Source: Polyodon spathula
Taxonomy: Eukaryota; Chordata; Actinopteri; Acipenseriformes; Polyodontidae
Assembly (NCBI RefSeq): GCF_017654505.1
Contig: NC_054538.1
Coordinates: 64,921,678-64,985,677 of the forward strand
DNA length: 64,000 bases
Reading direction: 5' to 3'
The notes under the pieces are model-generated. The model was not told where the DNA came from and ran no database searches. It saw only the letters and a list, made by a program, of their open reading frames with translations. The position numbers were made by a program, and so were the translations under genes. The stretch's first letter is position 1. Every line of letters starts with the position of its first letter. This document shows positions 1 to 11,030 of this stretch, piece by piece.

Positions 1-1336
1 TGTCCTCGTCCACGGTGACCACGTCCTCCCGGCTGTCCTCCACCCCTGCCTCCCTGTTGTTGTTGCTGCTGGTAGTACTGTAGTTGTACCATCTGCAAAT
101 TCCCTTGCTTCTTTTCTTTCTCTTTTCTTTTCTTTTTGTGTTGTCAATTGTCGATTCTGATGCACTATGTGGGCTAGCAAGTTGGTCAGTGTGCCGGTTT
201 CCCAGCCGATGCATGACTGCGCTACGGGGCCATGGAGGTTTGGTTTAGTACCTCTGAGTACTGGTCCTGATCGTCTCTCATACCACTGTGATCACGGTAG
301 CACTTTAGTGGTTGGGCATAATAGTCATCCCAACTTTCTTCAAGACCTTTTGTGGATTTTATTCCAGTCTGATTGGAGCGGCCACTTGGTAGTGATCCGG
401 TTACATAGGTCCTGGAACTGTCGCTGAAAGTCTCCATCTGCTGCAAAGTTCATGTTGGTGTTAAATCCTTCTCTAACACTGTGCCAGTCCAGTTGCATTT
501 TTGTATGCAACACCTGTCCGATTTCACCGGCGCCAGGACGGTACACCTGTATTAGTCCCTGCACTTGCTCCACAAACTGTTCAGAGTCTTTACAGTGGTC
601 CGGCAAGTCGTACTGTACCATCTTTCTTGTTACGTTCTTGCTCTCGCTTAGGGTATCTTCTCACTGTTGGGTTTGAATCAGTCACTTCTTTTGCGCTGTC
701 CTCGCTTCCAGTGGAGTTGTCAGTTTCCACTGCTGTTTTGGGAAGGAGGGGTGGTGGTGCAGTTGGTACGGTTACCGGATGCGCGGTCACCCCGGAGTAT
801 GGAGGGGGAGTGAGTCTCTCTCTGCGCTGTTTCTGCAACATAACTTGAGCCTCCCTGTCTGTCTTTCCCTTTTCTTGTTTCTCTTTGTCCTCATCTGCCA
901 TTCTTTCCCACTTCCTAAAGCTATCCCAGTCTATTCTGCCCTTTCTCTTTTTCTTTTCTTTTTCCCAACCTTCTAACTTGCTGCGTACACTGGCTAATTT
1001 AATTACACTTAAACTTCCTTCTAGTGAAAACCCGCCCTTGTCAAACCATAAATCTATTTGTTGTAATACAACAGGACCCCATCTGTCACATATTCATTTC
1101 TGTGGTCCTGTAAGGTTATATACCTGACATTTTTTTAACTGTTTACTACGTCCCTGCCCCATCCTGTTTTGCTAACTTATTGAAGTAAAGAGAGAGAGAA
1201 GAGACAACAAATCAACAGACAATTAAACACACATGAGCACAAATCAAATTAAACATACATGAGCTCAACTCCGTCGACGGTTGAATCCCAAGACTACTTC
1301 CACCGGGTGGAGTTTAGGATCCTGCCGATTACGCCA
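1..1336 (-). pseudogene. Endogenous retrovirus leader and broken gag, truncated by the window edge
   Basis: Just inside the LTR, positions 1317-1336 on the minus strand form a primer binding site. Its complement, ending CCTGCCGATTACGCCA, closely matches the 3' end of vertebrate tRNA-Ser. A gag-like reading frame starts with Met-Gly-Gln at 1162, suggesting a myristoylated matrix. It meets an in-frame TGA near 1095, then runs through a charged region to about 590 that holds a PPPY late-domain motif. It shifts frame near 600-620 into a capsid-like stretch (to about 340) and again near 370. From about 100 to 1 the frame is Gln-, Gly- and Arg-rich, like a basic nucleocapsid. The gene is inactive. 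pro-pol lies outside the window. A PPPY-containing gag suggests a gamma/epsilon-like retrovirus, but only weakly. Confidence 0.72.
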
Positions 1337-1339
1337 AAA

Positions 1340-1489
1340 TGTCGTGGAACTTTTCAGGTCCACAACTTTAAAGAGCCAACTGCACCAGGTGTTCAGAGAT
1401 ATAAAGCTGTTCTCGTTTGCGCAAACTAATAAAGCTTTATATCTCTGAACACCTGGTGCAGTTGGCTCCTTAAAGTTAGTTCCACGACA
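1340..1489 (-). repeat. Short retroviral-type LTR that is almost entirely an inverted repeat
   Basis: The 150-bp block begins TGTCGTGGAAC and ends GTTCCACGACA. It lies 3 nt from the tRNA-Ser-type primer site, which identifies it as the 5' LTR of the element on the minus strand. Inside it, 1373-1408 and 1433-1468 are perfect 36-nt reverse complements around a 24-nt loop holding AATAAA on the plus strand. It is unusually short for a retroviral LTR. An (AT)n tract follows directly. Confidence 0.7.
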
Positions 1490-1490
<1 letters not shown>

Positions 1491-1547
<57 letters not shown>

Positions 1548-1563
1548 AGATAGATAGATAGAT
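1491..1563. repeat. (TA)n then (GATA)n microsatellite
   Basis: About 50 bp of alternating TA is followed by several GATA units, abutting the outer edge of the LTR at 1489. Confidence 0.95.
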
Positions 1564-2277
1564 ATTACCAAGTTAATGAAAGCTCAAGTTTGCGTCTTAT
1601 ACATAGTTTTCATTTCCTTTGGTGAGTAAAATTCTCTCAACCTCTCTACAGCCTTATTTTATTATCCAACCAGCTGCCTCCCCCCAAATGACTAAAAATG
1701 CTTGGCAGACAGTGACATTCTTTGACCCTTAAGACAAAGGGAAGTGACCTAGGAAATGTAAGTGTAACAAGCAGTCTCACAAGTAGGGCTAGCTGAGATT
1801 CCCTTTATAGAACAGGCTTTAACGCATCTGTTTCTTCTTATGTTGTTGTTGTTGTATTAAACAGAAGTTAATATTGTGAATAAGATCCACAATATAAATA
1901 TTGCAATGTAATACACATCCAGCCACGGCCAAAATTTTGCATCATCTAGAATTTTAGGATTGAAACATAAAAATATACCCATTTTAGATATTTTATTTAA
2001 CATCATATTATCAAAGTAACTGCAAAATTATATCACAGAAGTCTACGAGAAGACATAATAGTAGTACAGTATTTCATGTTACATTTTGAAATGTCACATT
2101 TTTCAATTTTTGTCAGTTTTTCGTTAAGTATATGGAAAACTACAAAGTCATATGCAATTCAGTATGTTAACGTAACATTATTCAGCAGGCTTTATGAAGC
2201 AAAATGAGTTAATTCTACAGGGTGATGCAAAATTTTTAACCATAGCTGTAAAAGTAGTTTCAGAAATATACAATGTA

Positions 2278-2283
2278 TATATA

Positions 2284-2354
<71 letters not shown>

Positions 2355-2362
2355 TTTTTTTT
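2278..2362. repeat. (TA)n microsatellite with trailing poly-T
   Basis: About 70 bp of alternating AT ends in a run of T. It is self-complementary and creates spurious Tyr-Ile reading frames on both strands. Confidence 0.95.
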
Positions 2363-4739
2363 CTTCAGAAAACTAGCACTGTACTGCACATTTACTTATA
2401 CACAGACGAAGCACAGAAAACAAAAAGGTGTCAATAATACCTGTCTTGCAATATTTATTTCAGTTTTCACAGCTATGTGTAGCTGATATCATAAGCCTCC
2501 CCTCCTAATTACATGACAAAACACACTGAGTAATTATAGAATGTTGAAAACTTTGAATAACTGGTCTGTGTTTAAGTGGGCTGTTATGATGAGGACTTCA
2601 GAATAGACATTATTTCACGGCTTCAAATTGCATATTGCCAAGACATTTTAAATACAAATAATTTGATATAAATAGCCATTACAGAGCTTTTCAAATACTT
2701 ACTTTTAAGGTGTTTTATTAATGGCAGCAGTGAAAGCATCCAGAGTTTTGCATATAATTTAAACATGTTTCAAAGTCTTAATGGCCAACATCACAAAGAC
2801 CAAGGGCCAGACAATCAAAATTATTGTGTAGCTGCAAGCGAGGTTGCATAGAAACTAAATTCCAGCAATTATTCAGACAAAACTTACCAATTTCAGATTG
2901 AAAAAAAAACAGATTTCGCAAAATACAGTAGCCAGGTAGGTTTACCTTTCTCTTACTGCTATGATTGCCTCCAGCTTCCACCTGATTGTCCTAGGATTCC
3001 AGTACTGACTGGGCACTGCGCCGGGCTCACCTTTTTCCTGCAGTGGACCCAGAATATCATTGGTTGACAACACTACACACTTTTAACTTACTGAATGAAT
3101 TTTCAAGGAGAGTTTTAAATTGTAATTTCATTAATTCTCCCATGTTTAGCAACCCATCTTGCAGCACTCACCACATGAATACACATTGTAATTAGGTGCA
3201 CTGTCCTCTGGTCAGTCAAGTTGAATTGTCTGGCACCCTTGCAATGAAGAGGAACGGCAATGGAATAAAATACATCTGCCTAATCCAATCTAATTGCCAA
3301 TCTTGGTTTATTTTTTAACTTTATTTTGGGCAATTGAGTTTAATGATGTTTAATACATTATAAACACATTCATTGTTGCTGTGCCTCTTTGAATCATATT
3401 TATGTTCTCTTTGTAACTTACTTTACAATGATTATATTAACAATAGTTATGGTTTTGCTACACTGTGCTATTGTGGGGTAAACATTTGGGCGTTATTAGT
3501 GTGCCAGTAAGTGTACTGCTGATCTGTCCAAAGGCAAACTCTCTGAATAGGAGCATTAAGTATTACACACAAACTTGTTCACACATTTTGTTGTGTGAAA
3601 GCTATATATCAATAATGTGTTGTTTATTGTACATTAAAAAGAGTGGCAAAAATGGCAATTCAATAATACAAAAAGTCATTGTCACAACTGAGATTTGTTG
3701 AAAACCCAGTTAAAGAAATCATCTGACAACAAACTATATTCCAATAGTCCTAAAACCAATAATATTTTGCCTTAAACAAAGGTATTACATCAGGCAAATG
3801 TATTTCAGATACACAAGAGAGCAATTATGTTGGAGCCCTGCATAGACAGAGAGGAGGAAACATAAGGAATATGATTCATTGAGTTATCTTTCCCTATTGT
3901 TGTTTCTGCTAAGAGCCTTTTTTTTACCATCCTTACTAAATATTCCAAGAAATTACAAACATAAAGTATCTAATTAAGTTACAGTTTATATAAGTACTGA
4001 AAAGAATAAAATCTTAGAAAAACATTCTTAATCAATGTCTTAAGTTTTGTTTTACCCATACTGTGCAGCTAGAAAAACCACAAGCTGTTTTTCACATGGA
4101 TTCAGAAGAAAAACTGAGCCATTCAAATCTTCTTTTTCTTGGCTCCACTTCTTGGAGCTGGTTAAGATATGGTGCTTTTCGATGAAGGGTGTACTCTGCA
4201 GTGAGCTGATTACTAATGAATGTTTTGGCTTGTTTGTTTGTTTGTTTGGTTGGTTGGTTTAATTTTGAAATCTCAATTCACATTTTCCCATGTTAATGAT
4301 TTCCATTAGAGAAAGTTTGGGTTAGCGAAATATATATCAACAAAACAGGATTACGTGTGACAATGTAATTTAGGAAACACATTGAAATAAATAACACTGA
4401 AGAACTAAAAGAGAAAACATTAGTTCAGTAAATATGATTGCAGTGCAATTCCTTATAGAACACACAAAATAGCTGTTTAAAAAAACAACAACACAGACTT
4501 AGGAAACTGTTTAAGCTGATTCCATGCTTCCATTATTAAACTATCATAATTTAATACGTATAGTAGGCTCTATATATTAAAGTGGCATGCCTTTTTGGAG
4601 CCCATGAGAAACTATATATTCTGAAGTTTTGTTGATGTCTGCATAGGCAAATGGGAATTGCCACTCTGTCTCCTGTCTCTTTAAATCCTTTAAAAGTTCC
4701 CTTGCAATGTGACTGGTGTGTCCTGCAGGAGTCCCTGGC

Positions 4740-4753
4740 GTTACCATAGTAAC
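4740..4753. promoter_or_regulatory. RFX X-box-like palindrome
   Basis: GTTACCATAGTAAC is close to the RFX dimer consensus GTTRCCATGGYAAC, with both half-sites GTTACC and GTAAC present. It sits in a slightly GC-richer patch (about 4700-4800) with no nearby exon that I can see. It could be a distal element or chance. Confidence 0.4.
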
Positions 4754-5732
4754 CTGAATGTTTTATGAATTACACTCCGGGGCCATGTGTGTAACAAACT
4801 CATTTCTTTACTTGACTGAGCCCCAGCATCAGTATCTGCATGGGATATAAAAAATGCACATGTATATCATGAGCTGGAATGTTTCATTTAAGCCATGGCT
4901 TATGAGTGCCTCTCTGGCAAAAATAGGCTTTAGCTTTAAATGGATCCTTTTCAGTCATTCTTCCCAGAGGCCTCAAGAATGTTTTGAATCTCAATGCACG
5001 GCAAAGGTAGCTATTGCTGTGCAAGTATTTGCTAGCTTTTAGTTTTACAAATCTTTATTTATTTATTAAGAACAGTATATAATTAAAGAAAACAAACAAA
5101 TAAAAAAGCAAAGCAGTATGAAATTGATGTAACTAGCAATTAGCATTTTTGGGGGCTGTGAAGTTTCACAAATTGCATATCCTTACCTTTTAAGCACTTA
5201 CCTAAAATTGCCTAGAGCTGCAGTTAATATAGTACTGGCTCATTGTTTGTGTATCAAATTATATATTATTATATATAATAATGTGAAGCTCATTATCTAA
5301 ACTAAGAATTACACATATTTAGCAATGCCTTTTGGGAATATTCTCTAGTATGTCTGTGAATAGGAACAGAACCTAGGAAAGGTTGTTTGTGGGTCAACTT
5401 CAGTTGTATTTTGGATCATCAAATAAATAAGGTATTATTTGAGCTGAAAATGAATTAATTACTGTGAGTAATTAATCAGTTTTTAGTACTTGAGCTGACC
5501 CAGGTGCTTTATTGAAATTATTATTTGTGCTTCAGATTATAATGAATTATCTACTTATTGCAATTCTGTTCATCAGCATTGAAAACTGTGCCTGGTGGGA
5601 TGTAATGGCTTGGCACCTCATTTAATTGAATGGCGCAGCAAGGCTAGATATGAACTAGCAAAATCATGGTTCAAGGATGAACATCTTACCATTCAACTAA
5701 AGAGCAAGCACTCTAGTCAAGAGGTAAGTACA

Positions 5733-6655
5733 TGTCACGGATGGGGTGAACAGGGGTAACCACAAGTAAATAAATAATTTGAATAGTACCAACTATGCCA
5801 CCTTGAGTTTGAAAAGGGCAAGGACCTTTATGACTGAATAGTAATAGCCTTCCCGAAACAGGTTCTTTTGATCCCTGGTGGGTCCAACACACACACTAAG
5901 GGAAACCCAAGTAGGTTAAAACAAATGTTAATGTTTCTCAACAGGGTATAAAAAATGCTCTTTAAAAACCACACACAAACTTGCAACAAATAGAAACAGT
6001 TAAAAATTTTAAAAAAGTCTTTCTAAAATCCCAGTGAGTTTCTCAGTGCCTGGTAGTTAAAAAAAAAAAAAAAAAAAACAGCCCAATATAACGGGACATG
6101 AAAAGCAGTCACAAAAAGTTGGTGCGGTACATAAACAGAAAAAGAAAATCCAAGAAATAAACAGAAAAATTGTAGCACAGTCCCGAAACCACAGCAATCC
6201 CAAAACGGCAAAACAAAGGAATCCAAATCCGTTAATTATCCTACAGCCAGAATCCTTTTTTCAGGGTAGCCAAGACTCTCTTCCTTTTTCCTTCTCTTCC
6301 GTTTGTTTAACGATTCCAGCAACCAGTTTTCCTTCAGCAGACACAAACAGACTGCTTCCCTACACCGCCCTCCATCTCCTTCCTGTCCTTCCTCTTTTAT
6401 ACCAGTATCCCCCTGGATACTGCCATTGGCTTGACTGGGTGTGGGGCGGGACTTCATACTAATGTAGGGAAAGTGCTCATGTAGATAATAAAATAGTGTG
6501 CACATGAAAATAAACAGTGATTTAAAAATGCAGATTCCAAAGTGCAGCAACAAACAAAAATACAAAAGAAAAACAAGTCAGGTAAGGGTACATAGTTAAA
6601 CACAATAATAAATCATTTCAGTGCACAAAATAAATGATAAAACGTCATTGTGATA
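5733..6655 (-). repeat. LTR-like repeat, minus-strand copy (short form)
   Basis: The plus-strand edge is TGTCACGG and the far edge is a decayed TGTGATA. Read on the minus strand it holds a TATA box (GGTATAAAAGAGG, near 6390-6405). Over several hundred bases it matches the plus-strand repeat at 8172-9780: both share CCAATTAC-free motifs such as TTTTGTGCACTGAAATGATT, the promoter stretch, and the tail around GCCCTTTTCAAACTCAAGG. It is about 650 bp shorter, lacking the middle of the other copy. It is probably a solo LTR of an unidentified LTR retroelement. No clean target duplication is seen. Confidence 0.6.
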
Positions 6656-8171
6656 TTCATGTCCTAAACTGAATATTATTTACTCATCCATTACAGGGAT
6701 ATCCAAAAAAAGAGAGCAAGTTTGATGTCAACAATATCTAAGTACTGTAAATATAAAACAGTCATTTGATATTACTCAGTAACAGACTGGCAAATACCAT
6801 AAAAAACATGGCTTTCCAGACCTGCTCTCAAAAACTGAACTATGTTTCAGTGGACTACAATGATTGTTTCTAACAAATTATTATTTCAGGTGAATAAATA
6901 AATAAATACCTTTAAAAATGTGTAGTATAATAGCGTTTTCTAATAATGCCGTCAACTACTGGTTCCGCTGTTACCTTGTAACACAGTTAATCAAATCATT
7001 TTTAATTATTTGAAATGAAAAAATATATGCAGTTTAAATTTGTTGAAGATAAGCACAATGGGCTTGTCTTACACTGTAACACTGTATAACACTACAAACC
7101 TTATGCAATAACAATATGGTTACTGTGAAACATTACACAGAAACCTTGAGGACTTTAACACATGGTAGTGAAAATATGCTTGTCCTTTGAAGAAGTTTAT
7201 ACAAGATAGATGTGTTGAAATGGTCTGTCGCAATTATTAGTGTTTGAATGGGAGCCCAAAATAGAATCCAGAACCCTTTTGCAGGCTGGATTGAACACCA
7301 GAGTTAACACCCTCACATATCTTTTATGTTTTACTGTAGGGTTTTCTCTCATTTCCAGTTACATTTCCTCAATGGCCAGTCTTATTCAGTTAATTTATTT
7401 TTATTTATATACGACTACAAGAGGCTGTAGTGTGAGGGGTATATTCGTATTTGGACTAGTTTAAGTTTTGATAATATAATACCTTATTTGAATTCAAATC
7501 ATGTAGAACCCACCTTCATCAAAATAATCAGACTAGGCAATGCTTCTAGTGAATATAAAGGAACAGTTTTATTAGAAATAAAACTAAATAAAGGAAGAAT
7601 TAACTAAAATAAACAGTACAGAAAAAGTATAAGCAACGACACCTCACTCCCACCGGTTGATTGGCAATCCAAAGCAATCTATGGGAGATTTTCCTTAAAG
7701 GTTACAACTGCGTTCCTGACAGCTATTTCAGCCGAAGGTTAGACTTAACAGGAGTATCGTTAGTAACACAAATATTTACTTTTGTTAATATTTGATAATC
7801 AGTCTCATTTATATAGTTTTGGTTCAGAAGGCAATTCTCACTCTTGGTCTGCTTATTCTTGAGTTCATAAGAGGATTAAAACACTACTTATTGAATACTT
7901 AACGGACGTTCGCTGCCTCCTCCAGCTGATCTGAGTCTTCAACAATACAGGTGCTCGAAGGCTCTCCTCCTGCCAAGGAAAGGTCCAGGTTCTGGGATAT
8001 GCCTTCCTCGCGTTTTGTCTCCACTTCAGGGTACGAGAGAAATGTCTTTACGAAAACATGAGTCATTAACTATTTAGGTATTCCACTGAAACAGTGATTC
8101 CTCCACCAATATGTGCACTCTTCGTCCTGTTATGTCTGGGATATTCCATCGCAAAACTCCTGCACTGCTAG
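6656..8171. other. Intergenic DNA, partly A-rich repeat-like
   Basis: No credible exon. The 7540-8080 stretch (A-rich start, then GC-richer sequence) resembles the U5/R side of another degraded LTR, but I could not define its ends. Confidence 0.35.
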
Positions 8172-9780
8172 TGTCACAAGTGACATTCTATCAGTTATTA
8201 TTATTTTGTGCACTGAAATGATTTATTACTATGTTTTCCATTTACGATGTACCTTTACCTGATTGTTTTTTCTTTTGTTGTTGCACTTTGGAATCTGCAT
8301 GTTTAAATCACTGTTTATTTTCGTGTGCACACTATTTTACCATCTGCATGAGCACTTTCCCTAAATTAGTAGGAAGTCCCGCCCCGCACCCAGTTAAGCG
8401 AATGAGAGTATCCAGGGGGGTATAAAAGAGGGAGGAAAGTAAGGTGGAAGGAGCAGTGTAGGGAAGCAGCCTGGTTGTGGCTGCTGAAGGAAAACTGTTG
8501 CTGGAATCGTTACGGACGGAGGAGAAGGAAAAAGGAATAGAGTCTTGGCTACCCTGAAAGAAGGATTCTTGCTGTAGGGTAATTAATGGATTTGGAGTCC
8601 TTTGTTTTGCTGTTTTGGGATTTTTGTTGTTTTGGGACTGTGCTACAATTTTTCTTTTTATTTTATTGGATTTTCTTTTTTTTTGTTTGTACTGCACCAA
8701 CTTTTTGTGACTGCTTTTCACATCCCGTCTTGGGCAGTTTTTTTTTAAAGCTGCCAGACACTGAGAAACTCCTTGGGATTCTAGAAAGATGTTTTTTGGA
8801 GCTGTATGCATCTTTTTTTTCCGGTTGTGCTTGCGTTTGGCTGAGCTACATTGCAGCGGTTGTCCAGGTTTGAGCAGACGGTGCCAGAAGTCCTGTGACT
8901 GGTGAAGAGAGAGAAGGGAGTGACGTTTATTATTATTTTCTTATTTTTTTGAGACTTTGATATATTACAAACTGTACATCTATGACTTATATTTACCCAC
9001 CCTGAGTCGGCTCTGTGTACTGTCAGGGTACGCCTGAAGCCCACCAGGGTGATACTTACCGGTTCAACGTCGGAGATTGAGGTCCAAGAGTCCATTTCAG
9101 GGTGATACTTACATGTTCACCGTTTGGGGTCGAAGTTCAGTGGTCCAGTCCAGGATGCAACAGTCGGGTTCCAGAACTGGAAAGAGAGAGTGAGATACAC
9201 AAGAGTCAGAGATAAGCTAAGGGGAAGTAACCAGCTTGAACACAGGAGTGCATGAGCAAGCTTTCCTTATTGTTGTACACGTTTCTGATGGCTTCCTTCT
9301 TTGCTCCCCCCTTCCCCCTCTCAGGTTCCCGGGATCTCCATCTTCATCTTTTTCAGTGGGTCGGCTTATCGTTGCACTGAGGTCCATTCGCGGTTCGATA
9401 CGTGGGATAGTGGACGTCTGGACGAGTGGGCAGCTGAGCGGTTTGGGAACCAACTTTAATTGGACTTCCATTCTTTTTCTGGACTGTTTGTGTGGCAGCT
9501 AAACACAAACATTATATTTATATTTTTTCTACCAACAGGAGGGGATTACCTCAGTTTATATTTTTTTGGGGTTCTCCCTCATTTTTAACTGTTTATTTGT
9601 TGCGAGTTTGTTTGTGGTTTTTGAAGAGCATTTTTTACCCTGTTGAGAAAAAATGAAAATAACTTTATCCTACCTGGGTTTCCTTTGTGTGTGTGTTGGA
9701 CCTCCGGGTATCAAAAAAAAAGCCTTGCCCTTTTCAAACTCAAGGTGGTGTAGTTGGTACTGATCTCTTTACTCCTGTGA
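8172..9780 (+). repeat. LTR-like repeat, plus-strand copy (long form)
   Basis: It begins TGTCACAAGTGAC. It carries TATAAAAGAGGG at about 8420 and shares its start, promoter and final 250 bases with the minus-strand repeat at 5733-6655. The segment about 8780-9500 has no counterpart there, so it is either an insertion or was deleted from the other copy. The right edge (near 9780) is approximate because the copies diverge. Reading frames inside are not convincing proteins. Confidence 0.55.
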
Positions 9781-10116
9781 TTCGATAGTTTGTTCAATTT
9801 GGTCCGTGCCTCCACGTAGAGTGTTTCCCATTGGTTGTTCTCGTTCCTAGATGGCTCCTTGTACTCAATTGATAAGGAACCGAGAACATGTTCATTGGTA
9901 TACAATACAGCCAAAATGAACCCGTTGAGGCAACATGGGTAAACCAGACAGGCATCAACGTCATAACATCATACTTATGGATATGTGAAGGAACTTCAAT
10001 ATAGCAAAACGAAACCCTGTTCAGAGACCAAACAGCATGTCACTCAATGCATGTGGGTGCCTTGCTGATGTATGTGCACACACACATTGGTACTGAACAA
10101 TGGGGCAGGGGTTCTG
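9781..10116. other. Intergenic DNA, nothing recognised
   Basis: No coding signal or repeat family could be assigned. A short CA run lies near 10077-10086. Confidence 0.4.
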
Positions 10117-11030
10117 CATGAGACAAAAATGAAATAATTCTTACCAAATAACCTTTAATGGCAAAGCAATGGAAGCAAATAGGAAGTTATCTCAAATATC
10201 TCAAATTAAATTAACAGGAAGTTATTTGAAGATATTGCCAAATGATTTAGAGATATCTTTAAATAATATGGGGATCTGGCTAGCATGGTGCAACCAAACT
10301 GTCATTTAGAGATATTTTCAAATAACTTCCCATTTATTTAGAGATCTCTCTAAAATATTTTAAGATATCTTCAAATAACTTTCTGTTCATTTAGAGATAT
10401 CTCAAAATAACTTCCTGTTCATTTAAAGATATCTGCAAATCATTTGAAGATATCTTCAAATAGCTTCCTGTTCATTTACAGATATCACAAAATAACTTCC
10501 TGTTCATTTAAAGATGTCTCTAAATCATTTGAAGATATCTTCAAATGAACAGGAAGCCATCTAAAGATATCTCGAAATGACTTCCTGTGAAAATGCTCTA
10601 TGTTTCCAATGGACTTCCTGTTCATTTAAATATATATTCAAATGAACAGGAAGTTATTTATAGATATCTCTGAATGATTGAGAGATTTCTGTAAATGAAC
10701 AGGAAGATATTTGAAGATAACTTTAAATGATTTTGCAGATATCTTTAAATCCCTAATTTTAAGATATTTCTAAATGACAGTTTGGTGTGCCATGCTAGCA
10801 CAACCCATATGGTTTCCATAGTATTTAAATACATCTGTAAATCAATTTGAGATATCTTTATTTCATTTTTAAATATATCAAATTTATATACAGATATATT
10901 TAAATTAATTTTAGATATGCACAATTAAAGATATCAAGAATTCAATTTGAGATATCTTAAAATGTTTTACAGATATATCTAAATATTTGAAGGTATCTCT
11001 AAATGATAATTTGGCTTGCCATATAAGGAC
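10117..11030. repeat. AGATATCT-rich imperfect repeat array containing a palindromic element
   Basis: Dozens of degenerate copies of a unit combining AGATATCT with CAAATAACTTCCTGTTCATTT fill this block. Copies on the left read TTCCTGTTCATTT and those on the right read AAATGAACAGGAAG, so the block is roughly mirror-symmetric about 10600. A core element at 10279-10799 is bounded by inverted ends (GCTAGCATGG and CCATGCTAGC), each followed inward by CCAAACTGTCATTTAGA. A similar end recurs near 11000-11025. TA dinucleotides at both tips would fit a TA-target MITE. Confidence 0.7.

Larger units (their letters stand above)
1564..5732. other. Intergenic DNA without a recognisable gene
   Basis: AT-rich sequence with only short, non-conserved reading frames. 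It holds a (TA)n tract, a TTTG/TTGG run near 4230-4260 and the X-box-like site at 4740. I see no coding exon or clear transposon here. Confidence 0.5.

Noticed and set aside
8332..8811. 159-residue minus-strand frame
   Set aside because: Antisense to the LTR-like repeat. Its low-complexity Lys/Asn-rich stretch comes from T-rich DNA.
10117..11030. CRISPR-like regular repeats
   Set aside because: The units are degenerate, unevenly spaced and palindromic in vertebrate DNA, so this is not a CRISPR array.
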